64,000 bases of DNA from Betaproteobacteria bacterium UKL13-2 (GTDB lineage: Bacteria; Pseudomonadota; Gammaproteobacteria; Burkholderiales; Usitatibacteraceae): contig CP012157.1 of assembly GCA_001602455.1 (NCBI GenBank), forward strand, positions 2,909,733 to 2,973,732, read 5' to 3'. Position numbers and translations under genes: made by a program. Under the pieces are notes generated by a model that was not told where the DNA came from, ran no database searches, and saw nothing but the letters and a program-made list of their open reading frames with translations. Shown here one piece after another: positions 54,461-63,228 of the stretch (the stretch's first letter is position 1; every line of letters begins with the position of its first letter).

Positions 54461-55333
54461 CGGATAGGAAATCCAACCGCATGAGGGCGATTATGACCCA
54501 TGTTTTGGGCATCACAGGCCTTCAGCCTGGGTCTGCCTGAGCGCTTGTTCAAGGCCTGTCGCCCGAGATTTTTCGGTTTGCGCATTTTTGGGCAGCACCA
54601 GGCGCAGCCCTGCCCCGCAGCGTTGGCCAAACCGCTGTTGCCTTCCCTCACCAACTGATGCGCTGATCGACCTCAAAGTCCGGCGCAGGTTGGGCCGCTT
54701 CGTCCCAATCTGGCTCAACCTCGACACCCTCGCCCATGGGCGCATCGCACCCGTCCCACAGCGGTGGCCCGCGTGCTGGTGTGATGCGCGGTGGCTCTGT
54801 CTCCACCCCGATGTGATCCAGTATTTGGCGAATGTCAGCGCTGTAGGTGATGAAGGCGATGATGCGCATTTGCCCGCCACAGATCGGGCACAGCAGCGGG
54901 AACACCTCGTAGATGCGGGCAATCAGCACCGCCCACAGGTAGTGCGCTGGGCGCTTAGGCTGCACCGGCTGGGTCGGCTCGGCCTGGGTTAGGAGTGGGT
55001 TGCCTGCCTCAGGTGCCGCTGCGCCCGCGACCGCCCCTGTGCTGGCTGGCTCAGCTTGCACCTGCGCCGGTGGCGGTGGTTTCGCCGGTTGCGCCGGTTG
55101 CACCACTGCATCTTGTGCCAGCGCCGTGACAGCAGGCCTCAAAGGTGAGTTCGGTGCCAGAACGCCGAAATACCGGTGGCGATGCGTTCGCGGTGGTGGC
55201 ACCAGTGCGGCAATGCGGGCTATGAGTTCGAGCGGCGTGAGGTGCAGCTCATCTGCCTGTGCCCCGTGCTTTGCACCTCGGTTTGCGTTGCGTTGGTCGC
55301 GCCGGTCACTGCCTGGCTCGCTGCGCTGCTTGG
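54461..55333 (-). mobile_element. IS91-type element, copy f (truncated)
   Basis: Same extent and breakpoint as copy c (after GCGCTGCTTGG), as part of unit 2. Confidence 0.83.
54648..55333 (-). pseudogene. IS91-type transposase, C-terminal fragment (copy f)
   Basis: Duplicate of the copy c fragment, with the AKPPPPAQ-containing linker and C-terminal cysteine motif only. Confidence 0.83.
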
Positions 55334-55672
55334 ACTAGGATTTCATAAATGGTGTCTGACCCCAATTTACTTGGGTGGGAGCAGCAACAATGACACACCG
55401 TTGGGTAGCGACGAAAGAGCAGGGGCTGTTACGAGTTGAGCGCGCCTTAAGGCACGGGCATGCGCAGTATTTTGTTCAGCGCGCCTTCGCGCAAGCTGTT
55501 TCTATATGCGGGATCACAACCCGCGAAAAGTGCTGGCGCGTTCAAGAGTCAGATTGGGGTTGCTCACGCGTCGTGGTTCCGATGCCATGAGCCATGCGAA
55601 TGGCTTGTTCTGATAACAGCAAATGCGATGGGCCCCGCAGATTCATATGCATTTCGACTCATTATGGTGCGA
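55334..55672. other. Gene-free stretch with a GTCTGACCCC repeat motif
   Basis: The first 38 bp (TTTCATAAATGGTGTCTGAC and CCCAATTTAC) are shared with 45353-45390. The motif AATTGGGGTCAGACACC is common near REP-associated transposase genes, from memory. The rest contains a hairpin (GTTCAGCGCGCCTTCGCGC, about 55475-55493) and no supportable gene. Confidence 0.45.
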
Positions 55673-56548
55673 CTATCTACGATCAGTTCGAACGACAGCG
55701 TCCCGCTCATCAACGTCAAACGTCATACACTTACCTTTGCAGTTAAAGACCTGCGTTTTTAGAGGTTCCATGTACTTGGCTGTACCGTAACCCTCAGGTG
55801 CTTCGACGTTGTTGATACCAAACTTTTGCATCGCGCGGACGGTTGCAACCCAAGCGTCCGAAGCATTCGCTGTTTTTGGCTCTTGTCCAAGCCGCGTAAT
55901 GTACTCATTGATTTGAAGCTCATCGTAGAATTGGCGCTCCATCTCACGGAATTTGATTAGGGTCGCGATCGAAGATTTTTTTTCGTCAAGGAAAGCTTGA
56001 TCGTCCTTAGTCAATTGTTCCTTCGAAAAATAACTCTTTTCAAGGGTTTCGACATACTTGACCAATAATTCACGCAAATCCTTTTGATGTGAACTTCCGT
56101 GCCACGTAACGAGACTACCTGCACCGATGATCTTCTTATTGCCGGCAAGGAATACCAAATTCGCACACGCCGAATGACAGTAAAGATATGCTTCCACATC
56201 TAAATTATTGTCTTTGACCCAGCGAGCAAGCTTCATTCCCGCAATAGCACTCCCACCATCGGAGCCAATAATCAATTTTTTTATTGTCCCTGACGGACGC
56301 TCAGCAATGAATTTGTCCACTTTTTCAATTGTTATCGGGCCATTGAAAAAATGCTTAAACTCAGCGACGCGGGCAGCGGACATATTGTTGCCGGGCTGCT
56401 GCTTCGGTTCGGCGGCAGCGTGAGGACAAGCAAGTACAAAGCAGGCGCAGAACAATAGGGACTTACGAAAAAAATCTCCACCGATTTTCAATGAGACCGT
56501 CCAAATGAAGAAAGTATTGAAAGCGTCTTCATGGCAAAAGTTTGCCAT
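55673..56548 (-). CDS. Periplasmic ClpP/crotonase-fold protein (COG3904-like)
   Basis: 291 codons; a later start within the first 25 codons is possible. A signal peptide (KSLLFCACFVLACPHAAAEP) ends near residue 47. The ClpP-like core is KKLIIGSDGGSAIAGMKLARWVKDNNLDVEAYLYCHSACANLVFLAGNKKIIGAGSLVTWHGS, where Ser in CHSACAN occupies the nucleophile position and a His follows in TWHGS. This is the pattern of COG3904 periplasmic proteins. It lies 21 bp downstream of a double-glycine-leader peptide gene, so the two are probably co-transcribed; a processing role is inference. Confidence 0.7.
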   Translation of the reverse strand: MANFCHEDAFNTFFIWTVSLKIGGDFFRKSLLFCACFVLACPHAAAEPKQQPGNNMSAARVAEFKHFFNGPITIEKVDKFIAERPSGTIKKLIIGSDGGSAIAGMKLARWVKDNNLDVEAYLYCHSACANLVFLAGNKKIIGAGSLVTWHGSSHQKDLRELLVKYVETLEKSYFSKEQLTKDDQAFLDEKKSSIATLIKFREMERQFYDELQINEYITRLGQEPKTANASDAWVATVRAMQKFGINNVEAPEGYGTAKYMEPLKTQVFNCKGKCMTFDVDERDAVVRTDRR

Positions 56549-56569
56549 GAAGACTTCGCTTAATGTGCC

Positions 56570-56830
56570 TCAGGGGTTCCCGGCCTCTGGGTTGTAAGTG
56601 TGCACAGTGCCGTCAGCATCTCTAACCTCGATACCCCCGTCTGTATACCTAGTAAAAGAATAGCCATCATCCGTAAATCCAGTTTCAGCCACACCGCCAA
56701 GGTACTCGGGTGTTCCAGGGCCATATACATGCCTCGTAATAGACGACGAACCAAAATTAAGGTCGTTTCCTGTAAGTGTAATCGGCCCCCCTGCGACTTG
56801 CTTGGCTTCAATTTTGCTCAATACACGCAT
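56570..56830 (-). CDS. Small peptide precursor with double-glycine leader
   Basis: 86 codons from the ATG at 56830, with GGAG 8 bp upstream. The leader MRVLSKIEAKQVAGG has the spacing and residues of bacteriocin/microcin double-glycine leaders (M-R-x-L-S-x-x-E-x-x-x-V-x-GG). Cleavage after GG would release a 71-residue acidic, Gly/Thr-rich product (PITLTGNDLNFGSSSITRHV...). No peptidase-containing ABC transporter is in the window. The function as bacteriocin is not established; the leader is the evidence. Confidence 0.62.
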   Translation of the reverse strand: MRVLSKIEAKQVAGGPITLTGNDLNFGSSSITRHVYGPGTPEYLGGVAETGFTDDGYSFTRYTDGGIEVRDADGTVHTYNPEAGNP

Positions 56831-56919
56831 TGTAAGAACTCCTATGAAATTTGATGGAAGTCTGTTCCATTTATCCAGTCCGGGAATGAGAACAGCGTGA
56901 TGCACTGCGTCATTTCTGA

Positions 56920-57733
56920 GCGGATAGGAAATCCAACCGCATGAGGGCGATTATGACCCATGTTTTGGGCATCACAGGCCTTCAGCCTGGGTCTGCCTGA
57001 GCGCTTGTTCAAGGCCAGTCGCCCGAGATTTTTCGGTTTGCGCATTTTTGGGCAGCACCAGGCGCAGCCCTACCCCGCAGCGTTGGCAAAACCGCTGTTG
57101 CCTTCCCTCACCAACTGATGCGCTGATCGACCTCAAAGTCCGGCGCAGGTTGGGCCGCTTCGTCCCAATCTGGCTCAACCTCGACCCCCTCGCCCATGGG
57201 CGCATCGCACCCGTCCCACAGCGGTGGCCCGCGTGCTGGTGTGATGCGCGGTGGCTCTGTCTCCACCCCGATGTGATCCAGTATTTGGCGAATGTCAGCG
57301 CTGTAGGTGATGAAGGCGATGATGCGCATTTGCCCGCCACAGATCGGGCACAGCAGCGGGAACACCTCGTAGATGCGGGCAATCAGCACCGCCCACAGGT
57401 AGTGCGCTGGGCGCTTAGGCTGCACCGGCTGGGTCGGCTCGGCCTGGGTTAGGAGTGGGTTGCCTGCCTCAGGTGCCGCTGCGCCCGCGACCGCCCCTGT
57501 GCTGGCTGGCTCAGCTTGCACCTGCGCCGGTGGCGGTGGTTTCGCCGGTTGCGCCGGTTGCACCACTGCATCTTGTGCCAGCGCCGTGACAGCAGGCCTC
57601 AAAGGTGAGTTCGGTGCCAGAACGCCGAAATACCGGTGGCGATGCGTTCGCGGTGGTGGCACCAGTGCGGCAATGCGGGCTATGAGTTCGAGCGGCGTGA
57701 GGTGCAGCTCATCTGCCTGTGCCCCGTGCTTTG
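56920..57733 (-). mobile_element. IS91-type element, copy g (truncated)
   Basis: Common end GCGGATAGGAAATCCAACC at 56920. It breaks at 57733 after GCCCCGTGCTTTG, inside the transposase gene, where it joins the 3' flank of the DNA methyltransferase gene. It retains the longer linker. Confidence 0.83.
57108..57733 (-). pseudogene. IS91-type transposase, C-terminal fragment (copy g)
   Basis: Homology covers about 208 C-terminal residues from KHGAQADELHLTPLELIARI onward. The frame continues 27 codons into non-IS sequence upstream, which is not part of the protein family. Confidence 0.82.
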
Positions 57734-57768
57734 GTTCGACCGAATTTTTGCTAAACCGCGACCTGCGC

Positions 57769-58683
57769 CTAGATATGTCGAGCGAATTTGTGTCCGGCAA
57801 GCCTCGCGCTTTCAATATGTTTGAGGGTAATCGCGCGCGGGGAAACGTTTTTTGGGACGGTCACGCCGTTTCCCAGAACTATTATTTCTGCACCTTCGTA
57901 CCGATCTGCAGCTGTGTAGTTCAGTCCGTAATATATTTTGCGATGGGCGCTGTAGAGATCCCGAACTTGCGGCACATCGTCATACGAAACGATCCATGGC
58001 CGATGGAGCTTTTTCGTTATTGCAGCAGCTAGCTCAGCGTGGTCGGCATGTGCAAAGTGATTGTCATACAGGCTTTGCCCTTTGACGTAGTAAGGAGGAT
58101 CCAAGTAAACCAACGAATCTTTCGACATTGTTGGAACCACGTCGCGAATAAAGCGGCGTACGTCGACGTTATGCAAGTGAATTCTGTCTCTGTAGCGAGC
58201 AATCGTCCTAACTTTTTCAATCAATCCATTCCGATTGAAACGTGCATCGAGTTTCCACTTTCCTTCCTGTGAAATTCCGCCGATCAATCCTGCGCCGAGA
58301 ATTCCGGAGCGGTTAACCCGGTTCAGAAACAGCGTTGCGAATCCCAAATCCGCGAGCTTCGCACGCCTGCCTCGCGAAAAGACCGCTCGCTGCCTGTACC
58401 ACTCCTCGACGTTGATCGGCGTATTTTCGAGACGATCACATAGCGAGTCAGTGTGTTTCAACACGCTTCGCCAAAACGCATATATCGGATACGACAAGTC
58501 GTTTAGGTATGCCTCTCGAATGTACTCCTGACGAAGCAGATTGATCGCGACTCCAGCACCTCCACAAAACGGTTCCGCATAGTCCCCATCGCAGAGTCTG
58601 TTTCTTGCGAAGACCAACTTTACGAAATTGGTGAGGATCGTCTTGCCACCGGGGTAGCGAAGAGGTGTCGACGATACAGGCAT
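57769..58683 (-). CDS. DNA adenine methyltransferase (D12 class, Dam-like)
   Basis: 304 codons. The N-terminal TPLRYPGGKTIL and motif I DYAEPFCGGAGVAINLL bind S-adenosylmethionine. Motif IV is DSLVYLDPPYYVKGQSLYD (DPPY), the catalytic loop for N6-adenine. LGFATLFLNRVNRSGIL and WIVSYDDVP also fit the class. It follows the ParB-like gene on the same strand with two palindromic repeats between. No restriction endonuclease is recognisable in the window, so it may be a solitary methylase or part of a system with the ParB-like protein. Confidence 0.87.
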   Translation of the reverse strand: MPVSSTPLRYPGGKTILTNFVKLVFARNRLCDGDYAEPFCGGAGVAINLLRQEYIREAYLNDLSYPIYAFWRSVLKHTDSLCDRLENTPINVEEWYRQRAVFSRGRRAKLADLGFATLFLNRVNRSGILGAGLIGGISQEGKWKLDARFNRNGLIEKVRTIARYRDRIHLHNVDVRRFIRDVVPTMSKDSLVYLDPPYYVKGQSLYDNHFAHADHAELAAAITKKLHRPWIVSYDDVPQVRDLYSAHRKIYYGLNYTAADRYEGAEIIVLGNGVTVPKNVSPRAITLKHIESARLAGHKFARHI

Positions 58684-58724
58684 GTCCGCAGCCTCATAAG
58701 ATTGGCGATCGACGAATACTAGTC

Positions 58725-58761
58725 TATGGCCATAAGCCAGTCAACTATTTATGGCCATAAG
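58725..58761. promoter_or_regulatory. Paired palindromic operator ahead of the methyltransferase gene
   Basis: TATGGCCATAAG occurs at 58725-58736 and 58750-58761, with 25 bp between starts. The core TATGGCCATA is a perfect palindrome, extended to TTATGGCCATAA in the second copy. The pair lies 42 bp upstream of the methyltransferase ATG. A dimeric repressor binding cooperatively on one face is plausible. Confidence 0.6.
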
Positions 58762-58763
58762 CA

Positions 58764-59002
58764 CTATCCATCCTTGTAGAGTGCCGCGATGAATGGCCCA
58801 AGATTGTCCCAAGCAATCTTTAATTCGTCAGCGACGGGATTGAATTCCTTATTGTGTATATAAGCGTGCAGCGTATCGATGGAAAACAAGCTGTGAGGGT
58901 TCGATACCGCGACCTTGGCGGCTTTAACGTCCGCCTTACTAGCCCCGTTCTTCAGCAACCAGTCTGCAGCCTTGATTACCTTCGAACCAAGTGAACCTAT
59001 TT
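58764..59002 (-). pseudogene. C-terminal domain of the IS-interrupted ParB-like gene
   Basis: The frame IGSLGSKVIKAADWLLKNGASKADVKAAKVAVSNPHSLFSIDTLHAYIHNKEFNPVADELKIAWDNLGPFIAAL ends at 58764. It has no start and is joined to the IS1380-type element at 59003. A helical domain with SIDTLHAYIHN and a terminal WDNL...F motif occurs at the C-terminus of larger proteins, so this is read as the end of the 60630-61745 gene. Confidence 0.65.
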
Positions 59003-60627
59003 CCGGCAGTTGACATTGCGTAAACCGGCTGCAAGCTAGACTAGACGCCAATTTCAATGGATTTATTGGAGTCACCAAATGGGTGAAGCAAAAAGGCGTC
59101 AACTTGCTGTCCAAACGCAGGCACTGGAGGCCATGGTCGTGGATACGCCGGGCGGGCGAATTCATGTGAAGTGGGACCATGGTGCCAGCGCCACACCGAA
59201 TGCACAGTTGACCTTCTTCTCCGAGTTCTTGGCCACCACGGGTGTGTACAGCTCCTGGGTCGATAGCTGCCCATTGACCTACACAAGCCCCAATGCACCC
59301 AGCAAACAGGATATCTTGGGCACATGGCTGCTGGCGATACTGGCAGGGCACAACCGCTACGCCCACATCACCGGGCTGCGCGGCGACGCGGTGAGCCCGC
59401 AGATTCTGGGGATGAAGAAAATCATCAGCGAAGACGCGCTGCGCCGCGCACTGTCGCGTATGAGCGCCGAGCAAAGCCAGGCCTGGCTTGCCCCCCAGCT
59501 CATGGGTAGTGTGCAAGCGGCACTGAGCACCCCTTGGATCCTGGATATCGACACCACCATCAAGCCGATGTTCGGAAAACAAAGCGGAGCTGAGGTCAGC
59601 TACAACCCACACAAACCCGGTCGCCCGAGCCACGCACTGCACACATACTGGGTTGGCAACCTGCGCCTGGTGCTGGATGTTGTCGTCTGCCCCGGCAAAG
59701 AGCACAGCGCGGCCAAAGCGCGGCCTGGTCTGATCAGCGTACTGGAAAAGCTCACGCCCCAGCAGCGTCCGGCCTTGGTCCGAGGCGACTGCGGCTTTGG
59801 CAACGAACCCTTTATCGCCGAGCTGGAGGAGCGAGACCAGCCCTACCTGTTCAAGCTGCGTCAGACTGTGGGTGTCAAGAAATTATTGGCACGCCAATTC
59901 GCGCGTGATGACTGGAGCACACCCGGCCCCAGCGAGCAAGGCTGGAGCGCAGTCGAAGATACCCTCAAACTCTCGGGCTGGGACAAATCACGTCGGGTAG
60001 TGATCTTGCGGCGTGCCGTCAAAGCCGATTTGGCGCTGAGTCGAAAGACCAAGAACGAGCCGGGCGAGCAGATTGAGTTGCTGATGCCGGACAAGGATGT
60101 TCAGGTTTGGGAATACGCGGTGTTGGTGACAAACAGCGCCTACGCATTGGACGCGTTCGGTCAACTCTATCGGGACCGGGCTGACTGCGAGAACGGATTT
60201 GACGAGCTCAAAAATCAGTGGGGATGGGGTGGCTTCACGACCCAGGACATTGAGCGCTGCCAGACCAGTGCTCGCGCTGTAGCGCTGGTGTACAACTGGT
60301 GGTCCTGGTATTGCCGGGCGGCCAAGCCGGGTGCACGCATGGAAGCCATAACCAGCCGAGCGTTATTGCTTGCCAGTGTGGGGCGCGCTGTCAAACATGC
60401 GGGACAGACAACGCTGTATCTGACGCCGATGCATGCTGCCAAGGACAAGTTGCTCGCGCTCATCGCCAACATTCGTGCGGCTTTAGGTCATGTCAGGGAT
60501 ATTGCGGAGCAGTTGCCTTTTACGGATCGATGGAAGACATTTCTGGACTACGTAGTGGCCAAAATCACGCGCCCACTGCCACCTTGGCTACCGTCAGCCC
60601 AACTTACAGCGGCAGGGTAACTGCCGG
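59003..60627 (+). mobile_element. IS1380-family insertion sequence
   Basis: 1625 bp. Ends CCGGCAGTT (59003-59011) and AACTGCCGG (60619-60627) are inverted repeats, with ATTT duplicated on both sides (58999-59002 and 60628-60631), the usual 4-bp target duplication. It carries one transposase gene. It separates the ParB-like gene from its C-terminal domain. Confidence 0.9.
59079..60620 (+). CDS. IS1380-family DDE transposase
   Basis: 513 codons. Catalytic residues are in TPWILDIDTTIKPMFG (Asp, about residue 152), RPALVRGDCGFGNEPFI (Asp, about 235) and YRDRADCENGFDELKNQWGWGGF (Glu, about 373). The sequence is complete and appears active. The ATG at 59079 gives MGEAKRRQLAVQTQ. Confidence 0.9.
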   Translation: MGEAKRRQLAVQTQALEAMVVDTPGGRIHVKWDHGASATPNAQLTFFSEFLATTGVYSSWVDSCPLTYTSPNAPSKQDILGTWLLAILAGHNRYAHITGLRGDAVSPQILGMKKIISEDALRRALSRMSAEQSQAWLAPQLMGSVQAALSTPWILDIDTTIKPMFGKQSGAEVSYNPHKPGRPSHALHTYWVGNLRLVLDVVVCPGKEHSAAKARPGLISVLEKLTPQQRPALVRGDCGFGNEPFIAELEERDQPYLFKLRQTVGVKKLLARQFARDDWSTPGPSEQGWSAVEDTLKLSGWDKSRRVVILRRAVKADLALSRKTKNEPGEQIELLMPDKDVQVWEYAVLVTNSAYALDAFGQLYRDRADCENGFDELKNQWGWGGFTTQDIERCQTSARAVALVYNWWSWYCRAAKPGARMEAITSRALLLASVGRAVKHAGQTTLYLTPMHAAKDKLLALIANIRAALGHVRDIAEQLPFTDRWKTFLDYVVAKITRPLPPWLPSAQLTAAG

Positions 60628-60629
60628 AT

Positions 60630-61745
60630 TTAGGGTGAATCGTTGAAGGCGTGAAACTTGAGTTTCTCCCGATTCAAAAGATGCTCGACAGAAACTTCCA
60701 AAAAAACACGGGTCAACACGGCAGCCGCGTTAGTGAAATCGTTTACTGGCAGCGCCTTCAGCTCGTGATATATGGCATTCGCGCGGGGATGAGGTATCGC
60801 CAGCTGAAAATCTCTGGGCACCAGAGTCTTGCGATCGATAGATCGTCGCTTTGTTCGCTGCAAAGTTCTATTTGAAGAAATTGACCCGAGGCTTGCAGCC
60901 GCCGCACCGGCATCCAGACGGATCGAGCTTCGCCCAAATCTGTCTTCGCTGATACCCTCATCCCGAAGGACCTGCCGAATGTATTTGGTTCGCGATTCTT
61001 GGGAGTAGATTTGGTCTACCTTGGTCGCTCCGCTAGCTAGCGCGGTAAGTACATTTTTAATGACGCGATTTAGATTGCCGACCTTGAGCTGAGTCGCAAG
61101 GGCCTCATCATCGACGCGCATTCCAAGCTCTGCTCGTACCGTTTTATCGTTCACCAGCCGCGTTAAACTCGTAATCGGGACGGCCGCCGCTACGGTTTCA
61201 TCAACGATTTTCTTTGTCTTTGCATACTCGAGCAAGGCATGAGCCAAACTGTTTTGCCCCCGCTTACCGATTCTCCGGTTAAATCGTTCGACTTCTTGCG
61301 GCCCCCATGGCTGGATTCCAGTACCCCCCTGCTCGCCACCATGGCGGACTCTCATCCAATGAAACGCTTCTTCATCGTTGTCCAACAGTACGCAAGGAAT
61401 CGTTGAAGGTAGCGGTATCTTACTTTCAGCCGACAGTCGCTTAAAAATTGTGACGTAGCGTTCTTGACCAGCTAGCTCCGGCTCAAACAGTAGTTTCACT
61501 GCTGCGACCCGCCGGTTACCTTCCATGACGCGGTATAGCAACGATTTGCCCTTGACCGGGACAACTAGGCGGCTCTCTAGCGGATTGAGGCCCGACGACG
61601 CAATGTCCGCTGCGAGTTTCCTGAACTTAGGATCTTCCGCAAAATGGACCAAGATTTCAGACTGCGAAAGCGTCCTATCAAGCCTCGGGTTTTCCGGATC
61701 CAATTCCAGTCGCACGACTGGCAAATCAACGTTACGACTAGGCAT
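60630..61745 (-). pseudogene. ParB-like nuclease-fold protein, N-terminal part
   Basis: 371 codons from the ATG at 61745, which follows a run of G residues. LPVVRLELDPENPRLDRTLSQSEILVHF and the later LLYRVMEGNRRVAAVKLLFEPEL are the ParB/Srx-type fold, with the EGNRR motif that binds or hydrolyses nucleotide. HWMRVRHGGEQGGTGIQPWGPQEVERF follows and a helical part comes after. The frame ends with TAA formed at the IS1380 junction. Even after removing the IS and one copy of ATTT, the codons read CCC-TAA-ATA-GGT, so a stop would remain before the C-terminal domain. Confidence 0.7.
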
Positions 61746-61923
61746 CCCCCCCCCGTTCAGTTAGTTAATATGTGTTAGCGCTGCTTGGGCGACAATCTTA
61801 CGTCGGCACCTTAAAATAAACAATACAGATGTTGAGCATCGGGCGGGACCAAGATTCGAAGTCAAAAGTGCCCCTCTGGTAAACTACCACGTGTGTAATT
61901 TTTTTCATTTTGAGGGGGCTCGC

Positions 61924-62559
61924 ATGAAGTGTAGATTTTGTGACATGGCTTCTTCGCGGGAAGCGGCATCGCGCGGCGTCGCGGATAGGATCATCCTAGA
62001 GTCACCTGATTTTTATGCGGTGAGTTCAATAGGTGGTTTTATTCGCGGTTGGGTGTTGATATGTACAAAGCAACACCATCTAAATCTGAAGAGTTCCTAT
62101 GGTAGGGCCGACTTCTGGGCCTTTGCTGAACGCGTCGCCGACCTAGTGCGCTCAGAATTTGGTCCCACTGTCATGTTTGAGCATGGTGCCAACGCCGAAG
62201 GCTCTAGCACTGCCTGCGGCTCTAATCATGCCCACTTGCACATCGTTCCATTTGCCGGAAACCTAGAAGCGCTCGCGCTCCAATCCGAGGTAAATTTGAG
62301 TTGGATGCCGAGCACTGCTAACGAAATAGCTGTGCTCGCAAACGATTCCGAATATCTGTTCTGTGCGAACCGTTTTAACCGCGGTGAAACAAACGGTCAA
62401 CTCGCTCTGATTGAACGGCCTACGTCTCAGTTTTTCCGCAGAGTCTTGGCAGATGCTGTAGGACTACCAAATCTTTTTGATTACAAAGTGAATCGATTTG
62501 AGGAATTTTCAGCAGACACCGCTCATCGACTCACCCAAGTAGCGCAGGCGGTTTCCTAG
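61924..62559 (+). CDS. HIT-domain (histidine triad) protein
   Basis: 211 codons from the ATG at 61924, with GAGGGGG upstream; a longer frame from 61891 lacks a site. The N-terminal CRFCDM is the zinc-knuckle start common in HIT hydrolases. GNAEGSSTACGSNHAHLHIVPF carries the HxHxH catalytic triad near residue 108. HIT proteins hydrolyse nucleotide phosphoramidates or dinucleoside polyphosphates. The C-terminal 90 residues are not recognised. First gene of a three-gene operon, divergent from the ParB-like gene. Confidence 0.78.
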   Translation: MKCRFCDMASSREAASRGVADRIILESPDFYAVSSIGGFIRGWVLICTKQHHLNLKSSYGRADFWAFAERVADLVRSEFGPTVMFEHGANAEGSSTACGSNHAHLHIVPFAGNLEALALQSEVNLSWMPSTANEIAVLANDSEYLFCANRFNRGETNGQLALIERPTSQFFRRVLADAVGLPNLFDYKVNRFEEFSADTAHRLTQVAQAVS

Positions 62560-62563
62560 GCCG

Positions 62564-63217
62564 ATGGTTAACGCTGACGGGACGACCGCTGGGAACGCTA
62601 ACGACGGACCAGAAGCGCCGCAGACTTCGACTAGTGTTGCAAAAGTGGTTCCCGTTCCTCAGGAATCCGGCGAAGGCGTGAACACAGATGGACGTGCGGT
62701 CGGCGAGTTCAAAAGCCGATATCCGTTTTCGGTTCGCGCCCAAATATTTACAGAATCGCTCTATTTGGGATTAATTCTGCTGGTCGGCGTGTACCTAATT
62801 GTTTGGATGTACAACGGTGGCTTCCCGCTACCATTCAGTTGCATTGTATTTGACAGTCTGCCGGAAACCCTGAAGACGGTACTCTCCTTTCCAATTGGCG
62901 GGCTAATCGGCGGTACGCTTTTTGCGCTGAAGTATTTATATAGGGTGGCGGCACGAGGATTTTGGAGTGTCGATAGGCGCATTTGGCGTCTGTTTTCGCC
63001 TTGGCTATCGGCAACTCTTGCATTGATGGTCGGCATCATGATCGATGGTGGGGTCCTTGGCCTGACGTATAGCGTAAAACCTGGCGGTAGCATTTACTCC
63101 ATAACAGTCAGCGTCGGATTTATCACCGGCTATTTTGCTGACTCTGCTCTCGCCAAAATGCAGGATATCGCGAACGTTATTTTTGGCGCACCGTCTCGCC
63201 ACGGATCTAGGTCCTAG
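62564..63217 (+). CDS. Membrane protein with four predicted segments, unknown
   Basis: 217 codons, beginning 4 bp after the HIT stop, so translation is coupled. A disordered N-terminus of about 60 residues rich in Thr, Ser and Gly precedes hydrophobic segments near residues 65-85, 105-128, 146-165 and 175-195. No family recognised. Its position between a HIT protein and a PEP-binding-domain protein suggests a membrane anchor or effector for the same pathway, which is inference. Confidence 0.6.
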   Translation: MVNADGTTAGNANDGPEAPQTSTSVAKVVPVPQESGEGVNTDGRAVGEFKSRYPFSVRAQIFTESLYLGLILLVGVYLIVWMYNGGFPLPFSCIVFDSLPETLKTVLSFPIGGLIGGTLFALKYLYRVAARGFWSVDRRIWRLFSPWLSATLALMVGIMIDGGVLGLTYSVKPGGSIYSITVSVGFITGYFADSALAKMQDIANVIFGAPSRHGSRS

Positions 63218-63228
63218 CGGAGGGTGCC

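Larger units (their letters stand above)
51631..55371. repeat. Large duplicated block, unit 2
   Basis: Second copy of 41677-45390, offset 9981 bp for most of its length. The lipoprotein and BON segments have the same translation as unit 1. After 55371 the flank (TTGGGTGGGAGCAGC) differs from unit 1. Confidence 0.85.

Noticed and set aside
58764-59705. A 313-codon minus-strand protein
   Set aside because: Most of it is antisense to the IS1380 transposase; only the part from 58764 to 59002 is a real gene remnant.
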